Both the position numbers and the translations under genes were made by a program. DNA of 64,000 bases from Channa striata (lineage: Eukaryota; Chordata; Actinopteri; Anabantiformes; Channidae). Under the pieces are notes generated by a model, which was not told the DNA's origin, ran no database searches, and saw only the letters and a list, made by a program, of their open reading frames with translations. Numbering within the stretch: position 1 is the stretch's first letter; the number at the start of each line of letters is the position of its first letter. The stretch is from assembly GCA_033026295.1 (NCBI GenBank), contig CM065173.1:10044517-10108516 (forward strand), in the 5' to 3' direction. Shown piece by piece: positions 1 to 11,990 of this stretch.

Positions 1-3000
1 GTTCTATATAAAGAGGCACTACACTAGCGCTCATTTTAGCACATATAGATCGTTTTTGATCAAATAAGTTTATCCTTTTCAGTTATCTTTTTTAAAATCA
101 CAGTAAGGATTAACTTTGGGTTAGTTCAGAGCTTGTGCACATTTTCAGACAAGAATACAAAAAGACTCCTGTTCAAATCCAATTTCACACAATAGCACCA
201 TTCACTGCTATCCATGGACCTCTGTTGTGTATCCCATTAAAATATTTGTTTGGTTTGCCTCAGAACAGCCATGTCAAACAACCTGTTCCACAACCTATTA
301 ATAAAGCTGTAGCAAACCTATGGACACAAATGCCAATTCTGAACAGACTGGCTCTTTGAATACCTCCAATTAGCCCACACCCCAACAACCCATTACAATA
401 CTTACGAAAGAGAAACACACATAAACTGTATCCATAGTATAACACAATTTGCTTTAGTACATAGACCATATTATGCGGACTACACATGTTATACTGTAAT
501 CACATGCCGTATCACAGCACAGAAGATGTGCATCTACAGTGACAAATTCACGCAGCAGAGAGCGATACTTCATCTGTACAGCTGTACAGTACATGTGCTC
601 TGTAAAAAGAAACATAAATATACAGTTGTTAGGAAGTAACTGTTTATTATGTAGAGAACGTCAAGCAACCCATTTCAAAACCAGTTCCACAAATTAAAGC
701 ATGCATCTCTTCACTGCTCCTATAACATAACATAAGGAACAGCAGTTTCACAAGCACTGACTTGACATAAAGATATAATGATTTGAGTCCAGCTCCCACT
801 GCTGCGAAGCGCTTAGCTTTCAATTTACAGTTATTGCTTCCATACAGTTCCAGCTCCCACCCTTGTGCGACGCCAGCTCTAATTGAGTTGTCAGAGATCA
901 CTGCTGTGCCTTGTGAAGTAGAGGGCTTGTGCTGAAGCACCACCTGGCCAAACTGAACCGAAAGAAAACGCATTTCATGGCACTCAGCAGAAAAACAACG
1001 AGCAGGTGGCCTGACTTGACAGACTGGATGCTGAGTAGGACCAATAGCAGATGGGTCCGCGCTGCCTAAAGCTTGAGCAACTATATTCAAAGCACCATTT
1101 GGTCTATTGGACAGAGAGCAGAATGAGCCAAAAAATATCGACATTGGACTGATAGTAAGTTTCTACTAGCTCATGGTACAAACATGTGAAACAGTGATGA
1201 TGGTGTTCTAACAAAAGAAAACGGTGACACAGATACTTTGTGCTGCTGTTTTGATGTTAGAATTTTAAACTACATTAAAATGTTCTCAGTGATAAAGTGA
1301 TGTAAAGCCACAGTCTGTTACACTAAATTATACAAGAGGCATGTCATACGTCTGTTTGAAAGGTAACGCCTTTGAACGGGACAATTTCAAGGTCAACTGT
1401 CTCAGTATTATACAGCACACAAGCAGAGTAGTGAATGTACATGTACTGATCATAGTGTATGTGCACAAATTGCTCTGCAAATGCAAACATGTCTCACAGA
1501 AGCGTGACATTTGCAGCGTCCAAACAGAAAGCCATCCTGTTCTATTTAGCAGCCTCAGCAGGGCAGAGCAACAACAGCACTTGCTGATAAGGCCGGTTGT
1601 TAGGCAAGAAAGAGGAAGAGAAAAAAAATGTGGATTTTTGTTTAGTCGTAAAACATGACTGTACACAGGGAGGACAATACATAGTATCAACACTTTATCA
1701 CTTTTAGTTTGTCTGTCACAAAAACATTCATGCAGCTGTAACTGACAAGGTCATTATTTGACATGTTAATACAGTGGCAGACGTATTAAACGTATGTTTA
1801 ATGAACAGTAACATATCTGTGTATGTATGTCTTTCTACAATGCTTCAGATGGACCTGGGTGATTTCCCAATCTATTTCCAATACATTACAAACACAATTA
1901 TCTCTACATTAAAAGAAAAAAAAGGGAAATTATGCTGAGAAAATGAATCTTAAACTATCAATAAAACCGTAACAAAGCGGGTTATTCGGTGGTGACAAAA
2001 AGTGCAATAGCACTGTCAGTTCATTCAAATTATGTACTTCATTTCATTTTGTGGGGATAAAATATGCCACATTTCTGTTCTTGCAGGAAGCCCACAAGCT
2101 GATTTAGGCCACCTCCAGTGAACAAAGGACAAAGGAATCCTGTCGGAGTCAAAAGGAGCTGCATTCACAGAATGACAAGAGTGTCAGACTGCAGAATGAC
2201 ATCACTGTTTGCCGACTACACATGAAGAGGAGACCCGGAGACACAAGCAGTACAGTGCCCCACATACCTTTGTGAGGTCAGGAGGGCTGCAGAGGAGGAA
2301 CTAAGCATTCCCCTTTAGAGTACTCCAAAACTGTCAAATATTAAAAGGTCACAGTAACCTACATTGATTCTGCACTGTGCTTTATACTTTTCATGTCAAG
2401 CCGGTGAATGCATTATTGTGTCACAGTAAAACATGCTTTTACTATAACTTTTTTAACATAAACTTTTAAAGACAACTGACCAGCACAGATTTAGTTGCGA
2501 TCACTTGGCCTTGGTTTGGTAAATTAATTTAGAGATATAAATAACAATGTAATTACATTACAACTGATTCACCCTAAGCTCGAGCAAATACAACTTCAAA
2601 AACCTTTCAGAGCTTTGCATGAAAAACATGTTTACATTACTGGCCCCTCTAAAAAGACTAAACTGCACCTGCTCATAACAACAGTCTGATTTCAGAAGAG
2701 CGTGTACCTTCATAATGCTTCTGTTTCTCATTTCTTATCTTGCCTGTAATGATAAGGTTTTCCAGAAGTCTATGTGAATGGTTACTTTGAATAGTTCTAC
2801 AGGGAGTGACAGCTACTATCACAGTATTGTTTAAGCCAACGTCAGGAGGAAAATGGCTAAAAAATTTCCCAGTGGGTGTTGCAGGGGATGAAATTTAATG
2901 ATCCAGCACATGGACAAAGGTATAGCAGAACCTTCCTGCTTCATTCTCTGCCTTATCATTGTCATGCACATTAGACTAAGCCAAAGGTTAAGATGTTCGA

Positions 3001-6000
3001 GGTCTACTGCACAACGTTTACAATATCACTGCTGTCAGAAAAAAAATTATGGGAGGAGGAAACTAAGGACACGTTAATGCTGACAGGTTTGTGGAGTTGG
3101 TGGGGGAGGGTTGCTGCTGCCGCTGTTATCTTTGCCCTCAAGTCCCAGCAGCACCAAACTATGTCTGTAGTCAGAGTCATTCCGAGTCTATTTGAGTCAT
3201 CAGTGTGAATTCACACATGTCTTACGTCTTTGCCTTTTCTACAAACGCACTCAGCCCACTTGAGAATTAAAACACTGTACTTAGAGAAATGGAAATACTT
3301 TGTCTCTTGTGGGTTCCTGCTCAAATTACAGTAGGTATCTTATTAATCCCTTTTTGTGACAACTATCTCTTTCGTGTTATCTAGTAAAATAAAAGACTAC
3401 ACATACATAAACATATGCAAAGGTGGATGATGCAGCAATTAAAACTAAATAAATTAATTAGACCATTGTTTTCTGCTATTCTCCTTCACCAGCTACAAAA
3501 TCCACAATAGAGAGGGAACAGAAAACTACAAGCACTGCGAATATAGCACTTCTAAGTCGGACATTTGACTTCAGAGGACAATTTATTACAGGGATGTGGC
3601 AAGAGACTTGACTCTGCTGCTTATCCAAGTGGGCAGAGGCTGCCCAGATGAAAAACGACAATGTAAGAGCTCTTTCTGGGAGGATCAGCATGGAGTTGTA
3701 ACCGATTCAGCAAAGGTTTCTCGCTTGCTGTACGGTGGAAAACCAGCTGCTTTCCTCCCGCTGGGATCAGAGTATCTGTGAGCCGCAGTGCCTTTTTGAA
3801 AAGAATACAGAGTTTATAAGACTCTGACCCATGTGTACAACTAGGACAATAGGCAAGAGCTGCTCTGTTATCTGTGTACTGCAAGGAATTTATGGAATCT
3901 CTTGATTGTTATCACGGAGTGAGATGTTGGGTTAGACGCTGGGTGTTGGCCCACTTTACCTCCTGTGACATAAGGGCTTCTGTTGAACCAAAAGGTTTCA
4001 CCACACACACTGCATATAATACTCCACACAGGTCTTCCCATCCCCCACTGACACTGTTGTGTAAAGCTGCTGGATAACCTGCTGTGGAACTTGGATCTGT
4101 ATTAGCTAGTCCAGGAGATTTCACCCGTTACGTAATCCTGAGTGTGCAGTCTGAGGATGAGTCTGCGCGCCTGTGCCAGCGAGCTGGTGTCTGTCAGTGA
4201 GCGTGCGCACACTCAGTTCAGTTGAGGGTATGAAACTCTATTCCCTCCCTGCTACTGTTGTCTGGATGTAAAACAATCAACAGGCAGAGTTCATGCGCAA
4301 ATGCGGAGGATGAGCAGAAAACTACAAAATAGGATCAAAGGGTGCTACAACAAAGAGCTTTTACAGAATAATTACTCATCCAGGAAGCAGATATAAAGCT
4401 GTAACACGCCCACCACTCCTACTTACTACACGCACGTTCTGACAGGGCTTTACAGCCGCCCGGCCTGTAAAACTAGTAGTGGTTTCAAGAACTCCAACTC
4501 AAATGTGGTAGGACTTTTTGGCCAGTTTTTTGCACAGGGTGTAGGAGTGACATATTTTGGACCTGTGCTGTACAAAATGGTTTAGGCCTTGAACAGTAGC
4601 TATTTGAAGGTGTTTTTTTAACCACTGATGCTATGTTTCAATGTATCTTGAAGTTTGTCTAATACCTCATAATCGCAGATGCGGTGACAGTCAATGAGAA
4701 TGATGAAACACATTCCTCGAACAACAGAAGATAATTTTTCCCTGAATACAAGACTATTATACTGATTCAACCTTGATGAAAATACTTTGCAAAGAAAAGT
4801 AGCACTTGCAGGGAAGAAGATTGCTAAAAAAATATTGTTTACAAATCAAGCAAAGGTTTTAAAAACATGAACTCCTCAAAAAAGATGTCTCAGCCTTAGA
4901 GATTTTCCATCAAAATCAAGCTATTTAAATTCTAAAACACTAATGCAAAATCTGAACCAGCATGTTTTTCCAACCTGATAACAAACAGTTGCTTTATGTG
5001 TAAGAGGCGAGAAATGAACAGGTGATTTATTTTTGACATGCAGAGTAAATAAAAGACTGTTGAACTGTGCTTGTCTTTGTCTGCATGTAAGCTTTTCCTT
5101 GGCAGCCTGATGAAATCAGGAAATGAAACCAGAGCACATTAACACTCCAGGCAGACTGTAATTCCTGAGGAGCCAGGCCACATCTTCATGCCTGACCTCC
5201 CCAGTTGTGAGGACGAGAGCAGCCCAGCAAGCATTAAGCCTTGGGTGGATTCTGGGTTAACATAGCCAGGACTGATCAGCATCACCAGGAGCTGCTCTGG
5301 CTAAAACAGCAGCCACATGCAGAATCACAGTGCATGGCCATAAAGAGAAATATCTGGAACTATGCACATTTAGCCAAAATAAAAATCTCCATGTAGTTTT
5401 TATGGTAGACTAGGCATTAAATTTAAGGCACGAGAAACACTAGCAGCAGCATGGCGTGGTTTCTCTTATTACCTCAGGTTGACACCAGAAAGCTAATTTC
5501 CTCATTTAATATTTTAAAGCACCAGATCTTTAACTGTAACTACCTCTCCTATACCTGCTGCCCAGTGGCTTTAAATTATGCATGCAGTGTTTGTTGCCTG
5601 CCTGAAATGCTGGCTCAAGAACAGAAACAAAAAACAAAAAATATATATAATTAGTTGACGAAATGCTCCGTAATAACCACAGGAATGGCACCCTGATGCC
5701 AAATTTAAGATGACGTTATCTAATCAGCCTGATGCATCTAACAGCAGGACTTTGACACAATAGCCTGGACTGCTCTTGGACTAAATACGTAACATGAAAC
5801 TTGGATGGACGAGACTCCATCAAGCCCCAGGAACCTGACATTTAAGACTAGTGAAAGAGCTACGATGCTGCTGAATCTGAAAGCAAATGATTAGCTGTGT
5901 TGAGCTAAACCTTTACAACAAAGCAACATTCCTAAATCATCACAGTATCTTCAAAGATGATCATTTATTTTGCTTAATCCTACAAAAGCTTTTCTATACA

Positions 6001-6329
6001 CTGGTTATAGAAAAACAGCATCTGATAAATAAATAAATAAATAAATAAATAATGAGCATAAGTAGAATTAATAAGCAGATCACAACATCCATTCATTGTC
6101 AAAGCGGCATTCTTAGTTTTTGCATGACTTGTTATCAGTCCCATGCAAAACCATGTCCGCAATTCTGAGGGAGAAGTGTGGGGATGCTACCTACCAAAAA
6201 GGCTTAAAAAAAAAAAAAAACACACAGACTCCCAGCAACCTGCATGCTAATGTGCCAACATCAGTGAGTGAGTCAGCAGGTTGAAGATGTAGCAGTAAAG
6301 CTCTTCAGAAACAACCGAGGCTTAATATA
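1..6329. other. elovl6 intron 1, distal part (no exon seen)
   Basis: AT-rich sequence lying downstream of the elovl6 first coding exon on the minus strand, so it is inferred to be intron 1. I looked on the minus strand for the next elovl6 exon (the segment following ENW, with the KKSF-type start) and for the long terminal exon carrying the HxxHH elongase box, and found neither. The rest of the gene must lie left of position 1. A 165-codon open frame on the minus strand at 647-1144 has no recognisable domain and is treated as chance. A short ATAA microsatellite lies at 6024-6052. Confidence 0.7.
6024..6052. repeat. (AAAT)n microsatellite
   Basis: About seven tandem copies of a tetranucleotide made of A and T, seen directly. 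It lies within the inferred elovl6 intron 1, about 280 bp left of the Tc1-like relic. Confidence 0.95.
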
Positions 6330-7585
6330 CACTCCCCTCTAAAAGTATTGGCCAGTGTCAGTGGGGCTAATTCCTTTTTCTGCTGTAGACTGAAAACATT
6401 TGGGTTTGACATCCAAATATAAATATAATACAAAAGATAAACATTCCAGCATTTATTTCCAGGCATTTACATCTGGATCTTTACATAACTTAGAAGTTAG
6501 CACCTTTTATTTGAACCCACCAATGTGTCAGGCGTGCAAAACTACTGGAAGGTGTGACTGACAGGTGTGTTTTGTTGCCCAGGTTTGTCCTATGACATTG
6601 ATAATTCAAACAATAAATAGCGCCGAATGGCCTGTTCACACTGCATCTAAACCAACAGAGCTCTCTATGGCTGAAAAACAATTGTGAAGCTGAGAGACGA
6701 TGGACAATCAATCAGAACACTGCACAAACATTGGCCATAGGCAGTACAACCATTTGGAATGTCCTGAAGAAGAAACAAAACACTGGCGTACTAAGCAACA
6801 GATGTGGAACAGGTAGAATAGCGAAAACAGCAGCAGTTGATGACAGAAACATTGTGAGAGCTGTAAAGAATGACCCTAAACCATCTGTTACTGTTCAGCA
6901 ACAACCTCCAGAGGGAAGGAGTGAAGGGATCACAAGCTACTGATCGCAGAAGACTCGATGAACAAGAGTACAGAGGCTACACCAGAAGATGCAAACCTCT
7001 CATTAGCAAGAAGAACAGGAAGGCCAGGCTGGAATTTAAAAAAAAAAAAAAACTGGGATTTGGGACAAAGTTTTATGGACTGATGAGACCAAAATATCAA
7101 AAAGTGATTTAAAAGCTAAAGCTATGAGGATCTACTCATGATCCCAAGTGATGACGAAACACATGATGGCAGCAGAAAAATAAACTCAGAAGTCTGAAGA
7201 AACCTTTTGTCTGCCAATTTAAAGACAGATGCAACCAAACCGATTGAGGGATCCTTCATCATGCAGGAAGATAATGACCCAAAACACACAAAGGAGATGA
7301 TCAGGGGCAAGAAGTGGAAGGATTTAGACTTAAACCCTATCGAGCTGCATTTGACCTGCTAAAGAGGAGACTGAAGGGAGTAACCCCCCATATAAACAAC
7401 TGAAAGAGGCTTGATGCAGTTATTGCAAGCAAAGGATTTGCAACTAAATATTAAGTCTTATTCACTTTAATCCATTTGAAGTCTATATTTTCCACTTTTC
7501 CTCACATGAAGAATGGGTGGGTGCAAACAAAAGGTGCCATCTTCTAAGTTCAGATGTAAATAAAAGCTGAAATGTTGATCACTGT
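6330..7585 (+). mobile_element. Tc1/mariner-like transposon relic
   Basis: A decayed Tc1-like DNA transposon inserted in elovl6 intron 1. The left end starts CACTCCCCTCTAAAAGTATTGG-like, directly after a TA dinucleotide, the family's target. The left and right subterminal segments are inverted copies of each other: the stretch around 6490-6530 (aacttag...tttgaaccca) is the reverse complement of that around 7515-7550. This indicates terminal inverted repeats of roughly 200 bp. Between them, pieces of a transposase are readable: the helix-turn-helix region with 'TTIWNVLKKK' and 'AVDDRNIVRAVK' (about 6740-6870), 'EYRGYTRRCKPLIS' in another frame (about 6967-7008), 'IMQEDNDPKHT' (about 7258-7290) and 'LNPIE' (about 7332-7346). 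The frames are shifted, a poly-A run interrupts the coding region near 7040, and the middle of the catalytic domain is missing. The outer right end is lost near 7585. It is inactive. Confidence 0.93.
6725..7455 (+). pseudogene. Tc1-like transposase pseudogene
   Basis: Remnant of the transposase of the surrounding Tc1-like element. The intact protein would bind the element ends through two N-terminal helix-turn-helix motifs and cut DNA with a DDE/D catalytic triad. Visible here are the N-terminal DNA-binding part (from about 6731), a frameshift near 6880, the linker and start of the catalytic domain with 'LISKKNRKARLEF' (about 6996-7036), then a jump to the part after the first aspartate. The later 'DNDPKHT' and 'LNPIE' motifs are retained, and the reading frame ends with a C-terminal 'VIASK' segment near 7418-7434. 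Several stops, at least one frameshift and an internal deletion of the GGGS/MAWAC-type region mean no functional protein can be made. It is unrelated to the host gene elovl6, which runs on the opposite strand. Confidence 0.9.
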
Positions 7586-10500
7586 GTATAACTGGCTTTT
7601 TCTGACGTGTGCTGACTCTCAAATGCATCACTACAGGGAATAACACAAATCCCAATGCACCAGCATGATGCCAACAGCCACACTTTGAATGACCTGAACA
7701 TAATCCTCAATAGTATATTACACAACAACCTACTACCAGAGGGTTTTATTTGACTATTTTAACGACATTATTGTACCATGTTATGCAGAACAAAACCACA
7801 GAGGGGTGTGATACTGGCACAAAGTAACTTGGAGGAAATGTCTACTACAGTCTAAATATTACTGCTGCTCGATGAGTGATTTTATAGTCTAATGATGGTG
7901 AAAGCACATACTCTGTAGACTGTACTGCACAGAAAAATCTGACTTGGAAACGCATTCAATATTTATATCTCTAACAGTTGCACAGGTAAATTCATTCAGT
8001 GCAGTGGATTTGGACATGAATAAAGGACTTTAGCTAACTGCAATTAGTAGATGGATGTTTTAGCAAAAAAGAAAATAAAAGAAAATAAATTGTGTTTGTG
8101 ATAAATGGGTCAAAGCCTCTTTGCGAGATTTATTTAATACCGTGTCTACACTAAAAGCATTTAAGCTGTGTCTCACACAACAGACATGCTTCGTGTTCAG
8201 CAGAGACACAGGACTACAGTTCATGTATCAAGCAAGGTATCTATCATGTGTCAAGCAAAATTTTACTAAACTACAACACTAAGAAGGCAAACAGAGTGTA
8301 CCAGAGCCACTCCTTCCATAATCAGTCCTACAGTTTAAAGCACTGAACAAATGCAAGTGCAAAGAAAGACATTAATAACACCCAGCCTGCTGAGCCATGT
8401 GCATGTGAAATATTTGTACCTACATTTTGCACAGAACACACTGGCGCTACTTAATCACCCAAAACACCATAAAGACACTGACAACTGCAATAACTGAAAC
8501 AGAGGATTTTTTTCCCATTGCTGCACACATTTGTGTGCACAGAAACCAGTGTACAGTATTTAAGCAGCCCCTGTCACTCAGCCCTTGATTATTCTGAGCC
8601 ACAATTTCATCAGCACTGTCAAACTTGATAAAGTGTGTCGCCACTACCCTGTCCTCAGAGCGGTGTGTATTTTCTTATCCAAGAACTATCTTGTGCGTTC
8701 GTAGCGCTCTAATGCTGCTTGTTAAGAGAAGGAAAGGAATAATCTTGAGGTTATCACTAAACAACAGCAATAAAGTCCACTGTCCACTTCTTCCTCCTCC
8801 TAGTCTTCTCACAACCAGTTGCTTAATCGTGCTGGCTTCACAAAGTTGAGCCGGCAGCTGGCAGTCTGCAGGGAACACATCAGTGCACCAGCTGCCATTT
8901 GATCCTGCAAAACAATGACATGTATACTCAGAATGTAGGCAGCATCCATCGATGATCTGATTTGAAATACCTTCTTTTAGCTCTAGGCTTTATAAAGAAT
9001 GATATTACAGTACTTTCCAAGCACCAATAGTATATCTGTGTCACCCCTAAAAATAATGAAATGTAAACATGACTTAGGCTACCCTGAGGAAAGTCAATGA
9101 ATTGGATTCATCAGCATAATAATATAAGATGGCTTAAGAACAAACACAGCAAAAGAGTTTTGTCTCGTTTAACAGCTCTGGGTACTTCTGAAACATTAAG
9201 CATTATTTTAACAAAGAGTTGGAGCTTTACCTCCCTTAAAATGATTACACAAGACTGAAGAAATGCAACAATATCCAGGGTTGCACATTAACAACTAGTT
9301 CACTTCATACATGGGAATTTAATGTTGTTATGTACACATGCTTTTTGGTGCAAAACAAATGGATCTAGCACTTTTAGAATATTTAATGACCAAAACAAAC
9401 ACTGCAGCAACACAAGTTTTAGACAAAACGAAAAATGCAGGTGACCAATAAATATACACATATAAGTTAGTCTTACCTTTGATGTGTGAATACTTTTCTT
9501 CATTGACAGTTGTAAATTAATAGAGGTCCTCCATTGTGGTCATCACATTTATCGCCGCAGCAAAACGTTTTCTAATTGATGTCTGTAAAACTCTCCACTT
9601 TCATATCAACTAGTTTTATCTGATTTTGTGGATGTGATCAGAGAAGAAATAATAAACCTTCATCTAAATGTTGCAGTTCTGCCATTTGCATCTTTCATGT
9701 GTAAATTATGAACTAAGAACAAATGTAGAACAGTAAACGTTCCTCTAAAGAGTAGATATATTATTGTTAAATATATAATTCAAAGGAGATGCATAGTTAT
9801 CTGTGATGAAACTGTCAACCTACATATGCTAATAAAAGTTGTATTTTCCGCTCAAAATATTTGTTTTCATTGTAAATTTCAAATATGCCAAAAAGAGCTG
9901 GAAATTAGTGTACTTTGACATAAGATCCTGACAGAGTTTAGTGATGGCACCTTACACGGAGCCGGACAAAATAACACTGTGGTGTCCAAGTGTACGATTA
10001 AAACCACAGCGCAGCTAAAAACTACTACTGAATTATCAATAAAACAAATCCCAATTTGCTGCAGTTACTGCCTTCAATCAGGCGTGTGCACACCAGCCCA
10101 GAGGATAGAAGTGAGCACACACTAGCTGCGCCGTGATTGGCTGATTCTCTGTCAGCAGACATCAGAAGATGAAGGTTATTGGCCCGTTGTCAGTACCAGG
10201 GTATGGACAGCTCCAACACACTCGTACCATGCCGTCTCCCTTTCTTGCTCTCACTGACACACACACACACACACTTATATTTACTTTAGTGAACAAGAAC
10301 GAAACTGTTCTAAAAGCATCTCTGAAAACTAAACTCAGCTTAACCGTGTTCAAATGTACGGGCTAAATCAAACCCTGTCCCACACTTCAATCTGACAGAG
10401 CATAGAAGAAACCAGATGAATGCCCCCTGCTCACCATGTGCTGCCTCCTTACAAACCATAATGGCACAAAATGCTTAGTGATGCTGAAAGTGATTTACGC

Positions 10501-11180
10501 ATGAGTCGTTTTGTTTGCCTCAAACCACTTCCTGATAAACCTTCATGTTCATGGAGCTGACAATAATGACCCTTCAGACCTTCAGAGAGCTCATGCAAAG
10601 GATGTTTGGATGGACCTGCACATGACCTACAAACGAAACGCGTCAATACACACAGCAGCGAATGTTTGCTTAACCCCAGTAGCAACAGTGAAATATTAGT
10701 CTAGGGTAATATTTGCAGTCTAGGCAAAGCCTGGCAGACACTGATCTGGGTAAACAATGTTGTATCCTACATTTATTTGTATCTTAAGTCATAATTTTGA
10801 GGTATTAAAGAAGGCTAATCTGCATAATTCATTGTCTTTTGGCAAAAATCAAAAATAAATTATCCAGCTTAACTTTGATAACATCAAGCAAAAACACCAA
10901 AATGATTTTATTCAAACTATTTGTCTGTGTGGCTACTTTGCTCTGCTTTGTAAAACTGGACATGTTTGGCTCATGGACTGTTTTGAACCGGATGTCACCT
11001 TGGACTGATGGAGCTGGTGATGCCCACTGTTCTCTGTTGCTTATATTTTTGACCAATTGTTTCACACACCAATTGTCTTATAAACATAAACTGATCATCA
11101 TCTGTGCCCTTCATTCTCCTACACGACCCTCACTGAATTAAAGCCCATCACTGATGAAGGAGAAATTCCCAAGATGGCAA
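7586..11180. other. elovl6 intron 1, proximal part
   Basis: Inferred intron sequence between the Tc1-like relic and the CpG-rich elovl6 5' region. It holds no exon with recognisable protein similarity on either strand. The only structured sequence I see is a short (AC)n run at about 10257-10274. Short open frames on both strands (for example around 10160-10370 and 10840-11140) overlap each other in opposite directions, as random sequence does. Confidence 0.6.
10257..10274. repeat. (AC)n microsatellite
   Basis: Nine AC dinucleotides, read directly. It lies in the inferred first intron of elovl6. Confidence 0.9.
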
Positions 11181-11565
11181 ACGGGGCTGCAGCGTGCCAG
11201 GCTTGGTTCGGCCCAGTGGGCCGGTGCCTGAATGGACGAGGCAGCCGGAGCCGCGGTTGACCTTTACAAAAGAAATATCGCGGTACCAGACGCCGAGAGA
11301 ATAAATCAGGGAAAACCAAGGGCAAATAATGGATGCAAACGATGCACAACGCAGCCGAGGACTGTCAGACGTGCCGTGGCACGGAAGGCCCCCGGAGAAT
11401 GGGCTCATTCCGTTGAACAGCGGCTGTGCTGGAAGAGGACACGGCGGCTTTAATCCGTTTGGCGAGGCTGCAGCCCCGGATTTAGCGCGCACGGCACCCC
11501 GCCCAGCGTGCAGCGAAGCCCGGCGGAGACCGGCGTGGGACGCGAACACACCGCGGGCGCCTTAC

Positions 11566-11648
11566 CAGTTCTCCTGCATCCATCGGATGGCTTCGTCCTC
11601 GTTGAACTGTCTCTCGAACTCGTACTCTTGCAGCGCCAGCACCGACAT
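11566..11648 (-). CDS. elovl6: elovl6 first coding exon (elongase 6, N-terminus only)
   Basis: Partial gene. The exon reads ATG at 11648-11646, then [20 protein letters not shown] and on through IRWMQEN, ending with the first two bases of a Trp codon. It is followed by a strong splice donor, G|GTAAG (11565-11561). This N-terminus is characteristic of vertebrate ELOVL6 (MSVL-LQEYEFE-QFNE-EAI-WMQENW) and I know of no other elongase that shares it. ELOVL6 is a multipass ER-membrane 3-ketoacyl-CoA synthase that extends C12-C16 saturated and monounsaturated acyl-CoAs with malonyl-CoA, the first and rate-limiting step of the elongation cycle. The exon holds only the lumenal N-terminus (27 complete codons). 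The membrane segments and the HxxHH catalytic box are in later exons outside the window, to the left. The start fits the family length, and fish proteins begin at this Met. It lies downstream of pitx2 on the same strand, about 17 kb away. Confidence 0.93.
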
Positions 11649-11956
11649 GCTCGCTTGCGTGCTGCGTTTCTCTTCACACACCGCGGAAGTAGGACGAGGA
11701 CAGGCCGAGCTGCGTGTCTTTTTAGTCTGTCTCCTCGCAGCCGTGGACTCGCATCGCCCGTGTGGCCGTCGGGACCTGGCGGTTGTGCGCCAGCAGCTCG
11801 GCAGCGGCGGCTTTTCCTCCTCCGCCGGCTGCTCCAGCCTACGCCCTCTTCCTTGCGAGGCTTCGCCCCGGATCCTAACGCCGCCGGTTTCCGCGTCCTG
11901 TGTGGCGCCTCGTTCTATTCTAGTGCGTCTCACTTCGAGTTTGTTCGCTGACGTTG

Positions 11957-11974
11957 CACGTGAACTGTTCACGT
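11957..11974. promoter_or_regulatory. E-box within an inverted repeat upstream of elovl6
   Basis: CACGTG at 11957-11962 is read directly. ACGTGAAC (11958-11965) is repeated inverted as GTTCACGT (11967-11974) around one central base. Elovl6 in mammals is known to be controlled by SREBP-1c and by ChREBP/MLX, and bHLH-zip factors of these families use E-box-like sites. Assigning this particular site to them is inference from position only, about 310 bp upstream of the ATG. Confidence 0.35.
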
Positions 11975-11990
11975 CATGGAGCGAACGATC

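Larger units (their letters stand above)
11180..11990 (-). promoter_or_regulatory. elovl6 CpG-rich promoter / 5' region
   Basis: A GC-rich, CpG-dense segment that stands out sharply from the AT-rich DNA on both sides and brackets the elovl6 first coding exon. CpG islands of this kind usually mark vertebrate promoters. On the minus strand the transcription start should lie to the right of the ATG at 11648, so the promoter is most likely within about 11700-11990. No clear TATA box is seen. A perfect CACGTG E-box at 11957-11962 sits inside an 8-bp inverted repeat (11958-11965 and 11967-11974). Long open frames in several frames here simply reflect the low stop-codon frequency of GC-rich DNA. Confidence 0.65.

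Noticed and set aside
647..1144. 165-codon minus-strand open frame with an ATG
   Set aside because: No domain or motif recognised, no flanking splice sites that fit elovl6, composition like surrounding intron. The elovl6 terminal exon would show an HxxHH box and many membrane segments, which are absent.
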